From: DATFKA01 sp035268885
GTDB lineage: Bacteria > Bacteroidota > Bacteroidia > Chitinophagales > Saprospiraceae
Reading direction: 5' to 3'
DNA length: 64,000 bases
Assembly (NCBI GenBank): GCA_035268885.1
Contig: DATFKA010000098.1
Coordinates: 18,883 to 82,882, forward strand
Positions within the stretch are counted from its first letter, which is position 1. Every line of letters starts with the position of its first letter. The position numbers and the translations under genes are program-made. Below, one piece after another: positions 24,308 to 33,517 of the stretch. The notes beneath the pieces were generated by a model, which saw only the letters and a program-made list of their open reading frames with translations, made no database searches and was not told the DNA's origin.

Positions 24308-25861
24308 ATGAGATTATTAATTATCTTTCCTTCTGTAATGATATTATTATTGTTGGGAACAGTCGTTTCTGCCCAGCAAGCTACTCAAATCAGTGTAAAG
24401 CCCTCCGAAGAAGCGCCTGTGATTAGCAGGCATATCTACGGACACTTTGCCGAGCACCTTGGCCGCTGTATCTACGACGGCTTCTACGTCGGTGAGGATA
24501 GCGAGATTCCTAATACCGAAGGGGTGCGCAACGACATTGTTGAGGCACTCAAAGAGCTGAGTATTCCTAATTTAAGGTGGCCCGGTGGTTGCTTTGCGGA
24601 TACCTACCATTGGAAAGATGGTATCGGTCCTAAAAAAGATCGTCCTTCTATGTTGAACAGCTGGTGGGGAAACGTTCGTGAAGACAATAGCTTTGGCACC
24701 CATGAATTTCTTAATATGTGCGAATTATTGGACACGGAACCCTACTTATCGGGTAATGTAGGGAGCGGTACGGCTCAGGAGCTGGCCGATTGGGTGAAAT
24801 ACGCCACTCATCCTGCCGGAAGTAGCCCCATGCCGGAACTACGGGAACAAAATGGTAGAACGGAACCCTGGAAGGTAAAGTTTTGGGGAATCGGAAATGA
24901 AGCCTGGGGCTGCGGGGGGAATATGACTCCAGAGTATTATTCGGATTTATATCGTCGGTTTGCCACCTTCATGAATGGCTGGGGTAATGATCAGGAACTA
25001 GTCCGCATTGCTTCCGGAGCTAGTAGTAGTGACTATAATTGGACCGAAGTGCTAATGAAGAATATTCCTAATCGCCTGATTGATGCCATTGCCCTGCACC
25101 ACTACTCCGTTATTGACTGGGGTGATAAAGGACCAGCTACCGGATTTAGCAAAGACCAGTATTTCACTATCATGAAAAGGGCGCTACGGATGGAAGAATT
25201 AATCCAAAAGCACACCGCGATTATGGATAAATACGATCCCAAGAAAGAAGTTGATTTATACGTAGATGAATGGGGCGGCTGGTACGACGTAGAACCAGGC
25301 ACCAATCCAGGGTTCTTATATCAACAAAATACGATGCGCGACGCCATGGTTGCGGGTACGACCCTTAATATCTTCAACAACCACGCTGACCGGGTAAAAA
25401 TGGCTAATCTGGCCCAGGCAGTGAATGTACTGCAGGCCGTTATCCTGACTGATGAAGAAAAGCTGATTCTGACGCCAACTTACCACGTGATGCGAATGTA
25501 TAAAGTGCATCAGGATGCCCAGTTGATTCCCCTGAGCTTTGTATCGCCTCAGTATATTCATGGCGAAGAGGCTTTACCTGCCGTATCGGGTTCGGCTTCA
25601 AGAGATGATTCGGGTAAGATCCACTTCTCTTTTGTTAATATTGACGCCGAGCGGGAGCAAACAATTGAAATTGATATAAGTGATCTGAATTTGAAGGAGA
25701 TTAGCGGAGAAATTCTAACTTCGGATGACTTGAATAATCATAACACTTTCGACGATCCAGAGCAGGTAAGACCAGCTGTTTTTGACGGAGCCCGGATTGA
25801 GAATAGAAAACTTCGTTTCCAAATCCCTCCCTTTTCGGTTGTTGTTCTGGAAGCAAACTAA
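24308..25861 (+). CDS. abfA: Exported alpha-L-arabinofuranosidase, GH51
   Basis: The enzyme releases terminal arabinofuranose from arabinan, arabinoxylan or arabinogalactan. The 517-residue protein has a signal peptide (1-22), then the GH51 barrel: IYGHFAEHLGRCIYDG, LRWPGGCFADTYHWKDGIGP, acid/base E198 in GIGNEAWGCGG, and nucleophile E321 in LYVDEWGGWYD. A C-terminal beta-sandwich (about 420-517) ends FSVVVLEA. Many GH51 enzymes are cytoplasmic; the signal peptide here points to periplasm or outer membrane. It is the first gene of the ara operon, and a long hairpin separates it from araB. Confidence 0.94.
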   Translation: MRLLIIFPSVMILLLLGTVVSAQQATQISVKPSEEAPVISRHIYGHFAEHLGRCIYDGFYVGEDSEIPNTEGVRNDIVEALKELSIPNLRWPGGCFADTYHWKDGIGPKKDRPSMLNSWWGNVREDNSFGTHEFLNMCELLDTEPYLSGNVGSGTAQELADWVKYATHPAGSSPMPELREQNGRTEPWKVKFWGIGNEAWGCGGNMTPEYYSDLYRRFATFMNGWGNDQELVRIASGASSSDYNWTEVLMKNIPNRLIDAIALHHYSVIDWGDKGPATGFSKDQYFTIMKRALRMEELIQKHTAIMDKYDPKKEVDLYVDEWGGWYDVEPGTNPGFLYQQNTMRDAMVAGTTLNIFNNHADRVKMANLAQAVNVLQAVILTDEEKLILTPTYHVMRMYKVHQDAQLIPLSFVSPQYIHGEEALPAVSGSASRDDSGKIHFSFVNIDAEREQTIEIDISDLNLKEISGEILTSDDLNNHNTFDDPEQVRPAVFDGARIENRKLRFQIPPFSVVVLEAN

Positions 25862-25864
25862 GGG

Positions 25865-25903
25865 CCAAAGTGAATTCATTTTGAGCAAAAGAATTCACTT
25901 TGG
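25865..25903 (+). promoter_or_regulatory. Long intercistronic hairpin between abfA and araB
   Basis: CCAAAGTGAATTC (25865-25877) pairs perfectly with GAATTCACTTTGG (25891-25903), and the TTTT/AAAA in the loop extends the stem past one bulged A to a GAGC tetraloop. No U-tract follows (next bases ATCCAAGC), so it is not a standard terminator and may be a processing or mRNA-stabilising structure. Confidence 0.65.
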
Positions 25904-25952
25904 ATCCAAGCTGGGTTCCTAACCCCGAAAAAAATCACCAAAAAAGTAAATA

Positions 25953-27629
25953 ATGCCTAAAAACAGCTATGTTATCGGTCTGGACTACGGTACGGATTCC
26001 GTCCGTGCCGTTCTCGTCGACGCGGATACAGGAAAAGAATTAGCCTCTAGCGTACATTGGTATCAGCGTTGGCTAGATCAAAAATACTGTGATGCGGCAA
26101 TCAATCAATTTCGTCAGCATCCTTTGGATCACATTGAAGGCTTGGAAAAGACGATTAAGGCCGTCGTTTCAGAAGCGGATATCCCCGCAGATTCTGTTCT
26201 GGGGATCTGTATTGATACGACCGGCTCCTCTCCTATTCCCGTGCTGAAAGATGGAACACCGCTTGCCCTAAGCAAAGGCTTTGAGGAGAATCCAAATGCG
26301 ATGATGGTTCTCTGGAAGGATCATACCGCCATTACCGAGGCAGATGAGGTGAATCAGCTGGCGCGCAGCTGGGGTGGTGAAGATTTTACTAAATACGAAG
26401 GGGGGGTATATTCTTCTGAGTGGTTCTGGGCGAAAATCCTGCACGTTGCCAGACAGGATCAGGAAGTAAAACAAAAAACCTACACCTGGGTAGAGCATTG
26501 CGATCTGATGACCCATCTATTAACGGGGTCTAAAGATATTGATACGCTCAGAAGAAGTCGCTGTGCTGCCGGGCACAAAGCCATGTGGCACGAAAGCTGG
26601 GACGGGCTTCCGCCAAAAGCATTTCTGGAGAAACTCGATCCTCACCTGGCCGACCTGAGAGATCGCCTTTATGAAGAGACTTATACTTCGGATGAAGTAG
26701 CCGGACAGCTAAGTGAGGACTGGGCACAGAAACTGGGTTTGACTACCAAAACCGTCATTTCGGTAGGTACCTTTGATGCCCATGCCGGTGCCGTCGGTGC
26801 CAATATTCAGGAAAATAGCCTGGTACGCGTCATGGGTACGTCTACCTGTGATATTATCGTAGCACCAGATGAGGTTATTGGCACTAAAACCGTAAAAGGA
26901 ATTTGTGGACAGGTGGATGGATCGGTAGTACCGGGTTTGGTCGGATTAGAAGCCGGGCAATCGGCTTTCGGTGACGTTTTGGCCTGGTTTAAATCCGTAC
27001 TCATGTGGCCAGTAGATCATTTAGTTCTGACTTCCAATCTATTATCCGAAGAGCAGAAAAAAGCACTGGCCAAAGAAGTTTCTGATCAACTCATCAAAAA
27101 GCTTTCCACAGCCGCAGAGTCTGTTCCTTTAAGTGAAAGCTTACCCATTGCTCTGGACTGGATCAATGGCCGTCGTACGCCCGATGCCAATCAAAACCTG
27201 AAAGCAGCTATTTCCAATCTGTCCCTGGGTAGCAAAGCACCACATATTTTCAAGGCCCTGATCCATGCGATTTGTTTTGGCTCTAAAATGATTGTAGACC
27301 GCTTTGAAGAAGAAGGCGTATCGATTGATCAGGTGATCGGAATCGGTGGCGTCGCTCGTAAGTCCAGCTATATTATGCAGACCCTGGCGAATGTAATCAA
27401 CCGTCCCATTATCGTGGCGGAATCTGATTATGCGCCAGCCTTGGGAGCTGCAATCTACGCAGCCGTGGCAGCCGGCGTTTATCCCAGTGTACAGGAAGCC
27501 AGTAAAATATTGGGTAGTAAAATCGAAGCAGAATACCAACCAGAACCGGAGCAGGTAGCGGCTCTTCAACCACTTATGGCAGCTTACGAGGAGCTGAGCC
27601 AGTTTATTGAGGAAACGACTAAAAAATAA
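25953..27629 (+). CDS. araB: Ribulokinase
   Basis: AraB phosphorylates L-ribulose to L-ribulose 5-phosphate with ATP. The 558-residue protein is a FGGY-family kinase: YVIGLDYGTDSVRAVLVD at the N-terminus, MMVLWKDHTA (the ribulokinase WKDH motif), GGVYSSEWFWAKILH, the catalytic Asp in VGTFDAHAGAVGA, and the C-terminal FGGY domain with VIGIGGVARKSSYIMQ. Length is typical (about 560). It lies 5 bases before araD and 90 bases after abfA, the hairpin between them. Confidence 0.97.
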   Translation: MPKNSYVIGLDYGTDSVRAVLVDADTGKELASSVHWYQRWLDQKYCDAAINQFRQHPLDHIEGLEKTIKAVVSEADIPADSVLGICIDTTGSSPIPVLKDGTPLALSKGFEENPNAMMVLWKDHTAITEADEVNQLARSWGGEDFTKYEGGVYSSEWFWAKILHVARQDQEVKQKTYTWVEHCDLMTHLLTGSKDIDTLRRSRCAAGHKAMWHESWDGLPPKAFLEKLDPHLADLRDRLYEETYTSDEVAGQLSEDWAQKLGLTTKTVISVGTFDAHAGAVGANIQENSLVRVMGTSTCDIIVAPDEVIGTKTVKGICGQVDGSVVPGLVGLEAGQSAFGDVLAWFKSVLMWPVDHLVLTSNLLSEEQKKALAKEVSDQLIKKLSTAAESVPLSESLPIALDWINGRRTPDANQNLKAAISNLSLGSKAPHIFKALIHAICFGSKMIVDRFEEEGVSIDQVIGIGGVARKSSYIMQTLANVINRPIIVAESDYAPALGAAIYAAVAAGVYPSVQEASKILGSKIEAEYQPEPEQVAALQPLMAAYEELSQFIEETTKK

Positions 27630-27634
27630 TCGAT

Positions 27635-28336
27635 ATGAGTGTTTATCAACAACTTAAAGAAGAATGCTACGAAGCCAATATGAAGCTGAATGACCTGGGC
27701 CTGGTGATCTATACCTTTGGTAACGTCAGCGCGGTGGATCGCGCGCGTGGCACCTTTGCCATTAAGCCCAGTGGGGTCCCCTACGAAACCTTGAAACCAG
27801 CAGATGTCGTTATTGTCGATTTTGACAACCAGATAGTCGAAGGCGATATGCGCCCTTCTTCTGATACTAAAACCCACGCCTATTTATACAAAAACTGGGA
27901 AAACATTGGTGGCATTGCGCATACCCACGCGGTTTATTCCGTCTCCTGGGCACAATCCCAAAAAGATATTCCTATTTTTGGCACCACCCACGCGGATCAC
28001 CTTACCGAAGATATCCCCTGTGCGGCTCCATTGCGGGATGAATTAATAGCAGGAAACTACGAGCACAATACGGGTATTCAAATCTTGGAGTGCTTTGAAG
28101 ATCGCGGTTTGTCCTACGAAGAGGTACCGATGGTTTTACTGGGCAATCATGGTCCATTTACCTGGGGTCCAACGGCCGACAAAGCCGTGTACAACAGTAA
28201 AGTTTTGGAAGCAGTAGCAGAAATGGCTTATTTAACTTTACAGATTAATCCGGCGGCACCTCGTCTCAAGGACACCCTCATTAAAAAACATTACGAACGC
28301 AAACATGGTAAAAATGCCTATTACGGGCAGAGTTAA
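27635..28336 (+). CDS. araD: L-ribulose-5-phosphate 4-epimerase
   Basis: AraD converts L-ribulose 5-phosphate to D-xylulose 5-phosphate, which enters the pentose phosphate route. The 233-residue protein has the class II aldolase fold with zinc-binding histidines in IAHTHAVYSVSWAQ and the THADH motif typical of the epimerase, GNVSAVDR at the N-terminal loop, IKPSGVPYE, and VLLGNHGPFTWG. Length matches the E. coli enzyme (231). It lies between araB and araA with gaps of 5 and 20 bases. Confidence 0.96.
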   Translation: MSVYQQLKEECYEANMKLNDLGLVIYTFGNVSAVDRARGTFAIKPSGVPYETLKPADVVIVDFDNQIVEGDMRPSSDTKTHAYLYKNWENIGGIAHTHAVYSVSWAQSQKDIPIFGTTHADHLTEDIPCAAPLRDELIAGNYEHNTGIQILECFEDRGLSYEEVPMVLLGNHGPFTWGPTADKAVYNSKVLEAVAEMAYLTLQINPAAPRLKDTLIKKHYERKHGKNAYYGQS

Positions 28337-28356
28337 GATAGATAAAGACAAAAGCA

Positions 28357-29856
28357 ATGAATAAAAAAAATATCTGGTTTCTTACCGGTAGCCAACATCT
28401 CTACGGTGAAGAAGCTTTGAAACAAGTACGGCAGCATACCGAAGAGATAGTCAGCGCCTTTAATGATGCCAAAGTGACGATTGTCCCTATAATCACCCCA
28501 AAACTGGTTACCACACCCGATGAGATTACCCGGACCTGTATTGCTGCGAATGCCGATGCGAATTGTATTGGCGTGATCACCTGGATGCACACCTTCTCTC
28601 CCGCCAAGATGTGGATTCAGGGGCTAAAAAACTTACGCAAGCCGCTTTGTCATTTGCATACCCAATTTAATGCAGAGATTCCCTGGGAAAGTATCAATAT
28701 GGACTTCATGAACCTCAATCAATCGGCGCATGGGGATCGGGAATTTGGATTTTTGATGTCTCGCTTACGCAAAAAAAGAAAAATTATCGTCGGCCACTGG
28801 AAAAGTGAATCGGTCCGTCAGCAGCTTGGAGCTTGGTCAAGAGTTGCCCGGGGTTGGGACGAACTCCAAAATCTGAAGGTCGCACGCATCGGCGATAATA
28901 TGCGCGAAGTTGCGGTTACCGAAGGGAATAAGGTAAGTGCACAAATGCGTTTTGGTTTTTCGGTAAACGGATTCGGCATCAATGATTTGACCGAACACGT
29001 CGATGCGGTAGATGATCAGCAAATTGCACAATTAGTAGAAGAATATGAAGCTAGTTACCAAATAATGGATAGCCTGCAAAAGGGCGGAGCCATGCGTTCC
29101 TCTTTATTGGAAGCTGCCCGAATTGAAATTGCGCTTCGGAGTTTTCTGGATAGTGGTGGCTTTAAAGCCTTTACCGATACCTTTGAAAACCTGGGCGGGC
29201 TAAAGCAATTACCTGGCCTGGCCGTACAAAGACTAATGGCTGATGGCTACGGTTTTGGCGCGGAAGGAGACTGGAAAACGGCTGCCATATTGCGTAGTAT
29301 GAAGGTAATGGCCGAAGGACTGGAAGGGGGAACGTCCTTCATGGAGGATTATACTTACCATTTCGGACAGCATAAGTCGTACTGTTTGGGTTCGCACATG
29401 CTGGAAATTTGCCCTACTATAGCCAACGGTCAGGCTTCCTGTGAGGTGCATCCTTTGGGGATTGGTGGAAAAGAAGATCCCGTTCGCCTGGTTTTTGATG
29501 GACAAAGTGGTCCGGCGATTAATGTCTCACTAGTCGACATGGGTAATCGCTTCCGACTAATTGTCAATGAGGTAGAAAGTGTGCCACCCAAAGCTAAGTT
29601 ACCAAACTTACCCGTGGCACGTGTACTCTGGGATGCCTTTCCGAATTTGGAAGTAGCGGCTACGGCCTGGATCCTTGCCGGGGGAGCTCACCATACAGTA
29701 TACTCCCAGGCCCTGGATACCAGCTACATGGAAGATCTAGCAGATATTGCCGGTATCGAATTGTTGGTGATCGATCAGGATACCAAAATCAGAGATTTTA
29801 AAGATAAAATTAATAGTAACGAAGTGTACTACCATTTATTCCAGCACGGAATGTAA
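28357..29856 (+). CDS. araA: L-arabinose isomerase
   Basis: AraA isomerises L-arabinose to L-ribulose, using Mn. The 499-residue protein contains IWFLTGSQHLYGEEAL at the start, ITWMHTFSPAKMWI, HTQFNAEIPW, the catalytic region with MNLNQSAHGDREFGF, and EDYTYHFG, in the order and length (about 500) expected. The gene order abfA-araB-araD-araA-galM is a common Bacteroidota layout. A 33-base gap leads to the mutarotase gene. Confidence 0.97.
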   Translation: MNKKNIWFLTGSQHLYGEEALKQVRQHTEEIVSAFNDAKVTIVPIITPKLVTTPDEITRTCIAANADANCIGVITWMHTFSPAKMWIQGLKNLRKPLCHLHTQFNAEIPWESINMDFMNLNQSAHGDREFGFLMSRLRKKRKIIVGHWKSESVRQQLGAWSRVARGWDELQNLKVARIGDNMREVAVTEGNKVSAQMRFGFSVNGFGINDLTEHVDAVDDQQIAQLVEEYEASYQIMDSLQKGGAMRSSLLEAARIEIALRSFLDSGGFKAFTDTFENLGGLKQLPGLAVQRLMADGYGFGAEGDWKTAAILRSMKVMAEGLEGGTSFMEDYTYHFGQHKSYCLGSHMLEICPTIANGQASCEVHPLGIGGKEDPVRLVFDGQSGPAINVSLVDMGNRFRLIVNEVESVPPKAKLPNLPVARVLWDAFPNLEVAATAWILAGGAHHTVYSQALDTSYMEDLADIAGIELLVIDQDTKIRDFKDKINSNEVYYHLFQHGM

Positions 29857-29889
29857 GGGTGGTCTACCTTTCGGTAAAAAATTAAACTT

Positions 29890-31056
29890 ATGCAATTGTA
29901 TAAACGAATCTCATTCGTGGTGCTGTCCGTGCTGTTTTTGGCGACAGCCTGTACCCGTACCACTCAACAAAATGATCAGAAAGCTATGACGCCTTCCGTA
30001 AGTATTAAAAGCGAACCCTACGGTACTATGCCCAATGGGCAAGCGGTACAACAATATACTTTATCGAACGAGGCAGGAATGTCTATTGATATTATTACCT
30101 ACGGAGGAATCATTACCTCCTGGACTGCGCCCGACCAGGAAGGTAACTTCGAAAATATTGCCCTGGGCTTTGATGGCTTGGATCAATACCTGGAAAGTTC
30201 GCCTTATTTTGGGGCTTTGATCGGTCGTTATGGCAATCGAATTGCCAAAGGCCAGTTCAGTCTGAACGGAGAAGAATACCAATTGGCGACCAATGATGGT
30301 CCTAACCACTTACACGGCGGCCCAAAGGGCTTTGACAAAGTCCTTTGGACAGCAAAGACCAGTCAGGACGATTCTTCGGCTAGTCTGATACTCTCCTACC
30401 TAAGTGAGGATATGGAAGAAGGCTATCCCGGGAACCTGAACACGACCGTAACCTATACCCTAACTGCTGATAATGAGCTGCGTGTAGCTTACGAAGCAAC
30501 GACGGATAAGACAACGGTGGTAAATCTTACTCAGCATACCTATTTTAATCTTTCCGGTGATTTCTCCGAGAAAATCCTGGACCACGAAGTAATGATAAAT
30601 GCGGACACCTACCTACCCGTAGACGAGACCCTCATCCCTAATGGAGAATTGCGTCCGGTGGATGGTACTCCTTTTGATTTTCGCGAAGCAAAGGCCATCG
30701 GGGCAGAAATTGGAGCCCAAAACACCCAGCTGGAAAGAGGGAACGGTTATGATCACTGTTGGGTCTTGAACAACCAGGGAGGTATGCGCAAAGTGGCGAC
30801 TGCTTATCATCCCGAAAGTGGCCGTTTTCTGGAGATTTCTACGGATGAACCAGGTATACAGTTTTACACCGGAAACTTCCTGGATGGCACTTTGCCAGTG
30901 GCAAATGGAGCGGGAAATTATGAATTTAGAACGGGTTTCTGTCTGGAGACACAGCATTATCCGGATACTCCCAATCAGCCGGATTTTCCTTCTGTGACTC
31001 TGGAACCTGGAGAAACCTATCAGACAACAACGAGCTTTAAGTTCTCAACCAAATAA
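29890..31056 (+). CDS. galM: Aldose 1-epimerase (mutarotase), lipoprotein
   Basis: The enzyme interconverts alpha and beta anomers of free sugars, here probably arabinose released by the exported arabinofuranosidase. The 388-residue protein carries a lipoprotein signal with lipobox ATAC (C21). The GalM fold shows LIGRYGNRIAKGQF, NDGPNHLHGG, the catalytic His in NLTQHTYFNLSG and the catalytic Glu in GFCLETQHYPD. Export in Bacteroidota GalM proteins is common. Its stop abuts the photolyase stop on the other strand without any gap, so transcripts converge directly. Confidence 0.94.
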   Translation: MQLYKRISFVVLSVLFLATACTRTTQQNDQKAMTPSVSIKSEPYGTMPNGQAVQQYTLSNEAGMSIDIITYGGIITSWTAPDQEGNFENIALGFDGLDQYLESSPYFGALIGRYGNRIAKGQFSLNGEEYQLATNDGPNHLHGGPKGFDKVLWTAKTSQDDSSASLILSYLSEDMEEGYPGNLNTTVTYTLTADNELRVAYEATTDKTTVVNLTQHTYFNLSGDFSEKILDHEVMINADTYLPVDETLIPNGELRPVDGTPFDFREAKAIGAEIGAQNTQLERGNGYDHCWVLNNQGGMRKVATAYHPESGRFLEISTDEPGIQFYTGNFLDGTLPVANGAGNYEFRTGFCLETQHYPDTPNQPDFPSVTLEPGETYQTTTSFKFSTK

Positions 31057-32415
31057 CTACTCCCCTTCTGCCCGGTCTAAGCCGGCCTTGTAGGTCTCGA
31101 GGCAACGCTCTCTGGCAGCTTTGTGTTCCACGATGGGTTCCGGATAGTCATCACTATTGACTTCCGGAACCCATTCTTTTACGTATTTCCAGTTTTTATC
31201 AAATTTTTCCCGTTGAGTATAAGGGTTAAATATGCGGAAATACGGTGCGGCATCAGTACCGCTGCCGGCTGCCCATTGCCAGCCACCATTATTACTCGAT
31301 AAATCGTAATCTAGTAACTTACGCGCGAAATAAGCTTCCCCCCAGCGCCAATCAATCAACAGGTGCTTGGTCAGAAAGCTGGCCGTAATCATGCGTACCC
31401 GGTTGTGCATATATCCCGTGGCGTTGAGCTGCCGCATTCCGGCATCTACGATGGGATAGCCCGTACGTCCTTCACACCAGGCTTGATATTCCTCTTCATT
31501 ATTACGCCATTCGATATAGTCGTATTTTTTCCGGAAGGAACGCTTCGCAACGTGCGGATAGTTATCGAGTATCTGGGCGTAGAAATCCCGCCAAATTAAT
31601 TCATTGAGGAATGTACCGTTTAGATCTTTGGCTTTACGTGCCTTCTCCCGAATGCTTATGGTCCCAAATCGAAAGTGAATGCCCAGCCGGGAGGTACCTT
31701 CCTGGGCGGGAAAATTTCGGGTTTCATCGTATTCCTTTATTAACCCCTGTTTTACTTTTCGGGACGGAAAATTGATACTGCTTTGCTCAAAACCCATTTC
31801 TTCCAAACCGGGCATAGATAGCGCGTCGGTCTTGAAGTAGTGATCGTAGTATTCTTCGTTGGGGTAAGACTGGAAAAAATAAGATATTTCTTTACTCTTT
31901 GACTGTACCGTTTCTTCTTGTAGTTTGTCTCGCCAGGCTCTGCTATAAGGGGTAAATACCGTATAGCTCCCCCCACTCTTTTTTTCGACCTCCAGCCCTT
32001 CAAAAATGACGTGGTCTTTATAGGTATAGAAAGGGATATCCTTAGCGACCAGTAATTCTTTTATTTTTTCATCCCGCTTTTTGGCATAAGGCTCGTAATC
32101 GTGGTTCGTATAAACGGCCTGAACCGTATATTTTTGCAGCATCTCTTGCCATATTTCCTCCGGATAGCCATAACGCACTAGCATGGAGCTACCCATTTGC
32201 TCCAATTCTGCTTTTAGCCGTTTGATCTCCTGGTGGATAAAGCTTACCCGTGCATCGTCTTTGTCTTCTAACTTATCCAGGATGTTTTTATCAAAAATAA
32301 AAAGGGAGAGCACGGGTTCCCCGGTACGGAGTGCCCGGTAGGCGCCTGCATTATCTTCCAGGCGAAGATCACGTCGGTGCCAGAAAATATTTACAGCTGT
32401 TTTGTCTTTACTCAT
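31057..32415 (-). CDS. phrB: Deoxyribodipyrimidine photo-lyase (cryptochrome/photolyase family)
   Basis: The enzyme splits cyclobutane pyrimidine dimers with light, using FAD. The 452-residue protein has the N-terminal antenna domain (NIFWHRRDLRLEDNAG) and the C-terminal FAD domain: ELIWRDFYAQIL, TGYPIVDAGMRQLN, GYMHNRVRM and NGGWQWAAGSGTDAAPYFRIF, with the DNA-binding and FAD-binding residues in place. It corresponds to the class I CPD photolyase group. It is a single gene in a convergent arrangement with galM. No light-responsive regulator is visible nearby. Confidence 0.95.
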   Translation of the reverse strand: MSKDKTAVNIFWHRRDLRLEDNAGAYRALRTGEPVLSLFIFDKNILDKLEDKDDARVSFIHQEIKRLKAELEQMGSSMLVRYGYPEEIWQEMLQKYTVQAVYTNHDYEPYAKKRDEKIKELLVAKDIPFYTYKDHVIFEGLEVEKKSGGSYTVFTPYSRAWRDKLQEETVQSKSKEISYFFQSYPNEEYYDHYFKTDALSMPGLEEMGFEQSSINFPSRKVKQGLIKEYDETRNFPAQEGTSRLGIHFRFGTISIREKARKAKDLNGTFLNELIWRDFYAQILDNYPHVAKRSFRKKYDYIEWRNNEEEYQAWCEGRTGYPIVDAGMRQLNATGYMHNRVRMITASFLTKHLLIDWRWGEAYFARKLLDYDLSSNNGGWQWAAGSGTDAAPYFRIFNPYTQREKFDKNWKYVKEWVPEVNSDDYPEPIVEHKAARERCLETYKAGLDRAEGE

Positions 32416-32532
32416 GGATTTGTTATTCAGGTAATCGTCGAACTAACACCAATAGAAAATAAATGTTTGGAGCAGCAGGAGTAGAATTAAATAAGTTCTT
32501 AAAGAAAAATTTCGTTTTTTTGCCTAAAAACA

Positions 32533-33432
32533 ATGGGTAGATATATTTTTTTCCTCCTGAGCCTTTCCATTTGCTTTAGTGCTTGTTCTCCACAAAAGCA
32601 GTATCAGCAAGAAATTGAACAACTAGAAGAAAGTCTCTCGCAGAAAGTCGACGCGGATAAAGCCAGCGAACTTCAGGCCGCTTATCTAGCTTACGTAGAG
32701 CGATTTCCAAAGGACACCCTATTGAACGCTCGTTATCTGTATCGAAGTGCAGGGCTTTCCTACCGTATGCAAGACACCCCCGGCGCTTTATCCGCCATCC
32801 ATCGGGCATTGGAAAACTACTACGCTAGCGACAACAGCCTGAACAATGCTCTGTTATTAGCTACTTTATATCGAGAAGAACTGCAAAAAAACAGGGTTGC
32901 TTATACCATCTTGCAGGGCATTAAACTGGCTTTTCCGGAAGCAGCAGATGAGAAGGCCCTAAACTTACCCAATAATATTCCCGGGGTATTTGCCCGATTG
33001 GACACCCTTCGTCGGCAGATTTTTGACGAAAGTACTTACGCTATTAATTTCCCCGTAGCCAACGATTATATTACTGCGGTGGAAGAATTTGCCCGGGTAG
33101 CCCCCGAGCATCCTCAGACTCCGGAATTACTATTTAAAGCGGCAGAGATTGCCCGTTCCATTCAGACTTACCAAAAGGCCATCGATTTATTTGACTGGTT
33201 AGAGGGCAGGTACCCGGGGCACCAGCGAGAATCCCAGGCGCTTTTTCTAAAAGCCTTTACCCTGGATGACGGCATGAAAGATTACGAGTCGGCCAAACGG
33301 GCCTATGAGACCTTTATAGAGAAATATCCAGCCGATCCCTTTGCCGATGATGCCCGATTTTCTTTGCAGAACTTGGGAAAAGACGTAGAGGAATTGATTA
33401 ATGAATTCGAGCAGCGGGAAGCAGATCAGTAA
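32533..33432 (+). CDS. TPR-repeat lipoprotein (BamD/YbgF-like)
   Basis: The 299-residue protein has a lipoprotein signal with lipobox FSAC (C18), a short coiled-coil segment (QQEIEQLEESLSQK), then several tetratricopeptide-like helix pairs: AYLAYVERFPKDT, AGLSYRMQDTPGALSAIHRAL, PQTPELLFKAAEIARS and AYETFIEKYPADPFADDARF. The pattern recalls BamD and the Tol-Pal factor CpoB/YbgF, though similarity is only architectural. It probably holds or assembles envelope proteins. A bidirectional terminator lies 34 bases downstream. Confidence 0.72.
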   Translation: MGRYIFFLLSLSICFSACSPQKQYQQEIEQLEESLSQKVDADKASELQAAYLAYVERFPKDTLLNARYLYRSAGLSYRMQDTPGALSAIHRALENYYASDNSLNNALLLATLYREELQKNRVAYTILQGIKLAFPEAADEKALNLPNNIPGVFARLDTLRRQIFDESTYAINFPVANDYITAVEEFARVAPEHPQTPELLFKAAEIARSIQTYQKAIDLFDWLEGRYPGHQRESQALFLKAFTLDDGMKDYESAKRAYETFIEKYPADPFADDARFSLQNLGKDVEELINEFEQREADQ

Positions 33433-33466
33433 GAATCCTCTTTTACACAAGTGCTTAAATAACAAA

Positions 33467-33488
33467 AGCCGGAGGACATCCTCCGGCT
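33467..33488. terminator. Bidirectional Rho-independent terminator
   Basis: AGCCGGAGGA (33467-33476) pairs perfectly with TCCTCCGGCT (33479-33488). On the minus strand the stem is followed by TTTTGTT, a good U-tract for the SDR gene; on the plus strand by AACTTTATTT, a weaker one. It lies between convergent genes. Confidence 0.8.
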
Positions 33489-33517
33489 AACTTTATTTGA
33501 TATATTTCTAATCTGAT

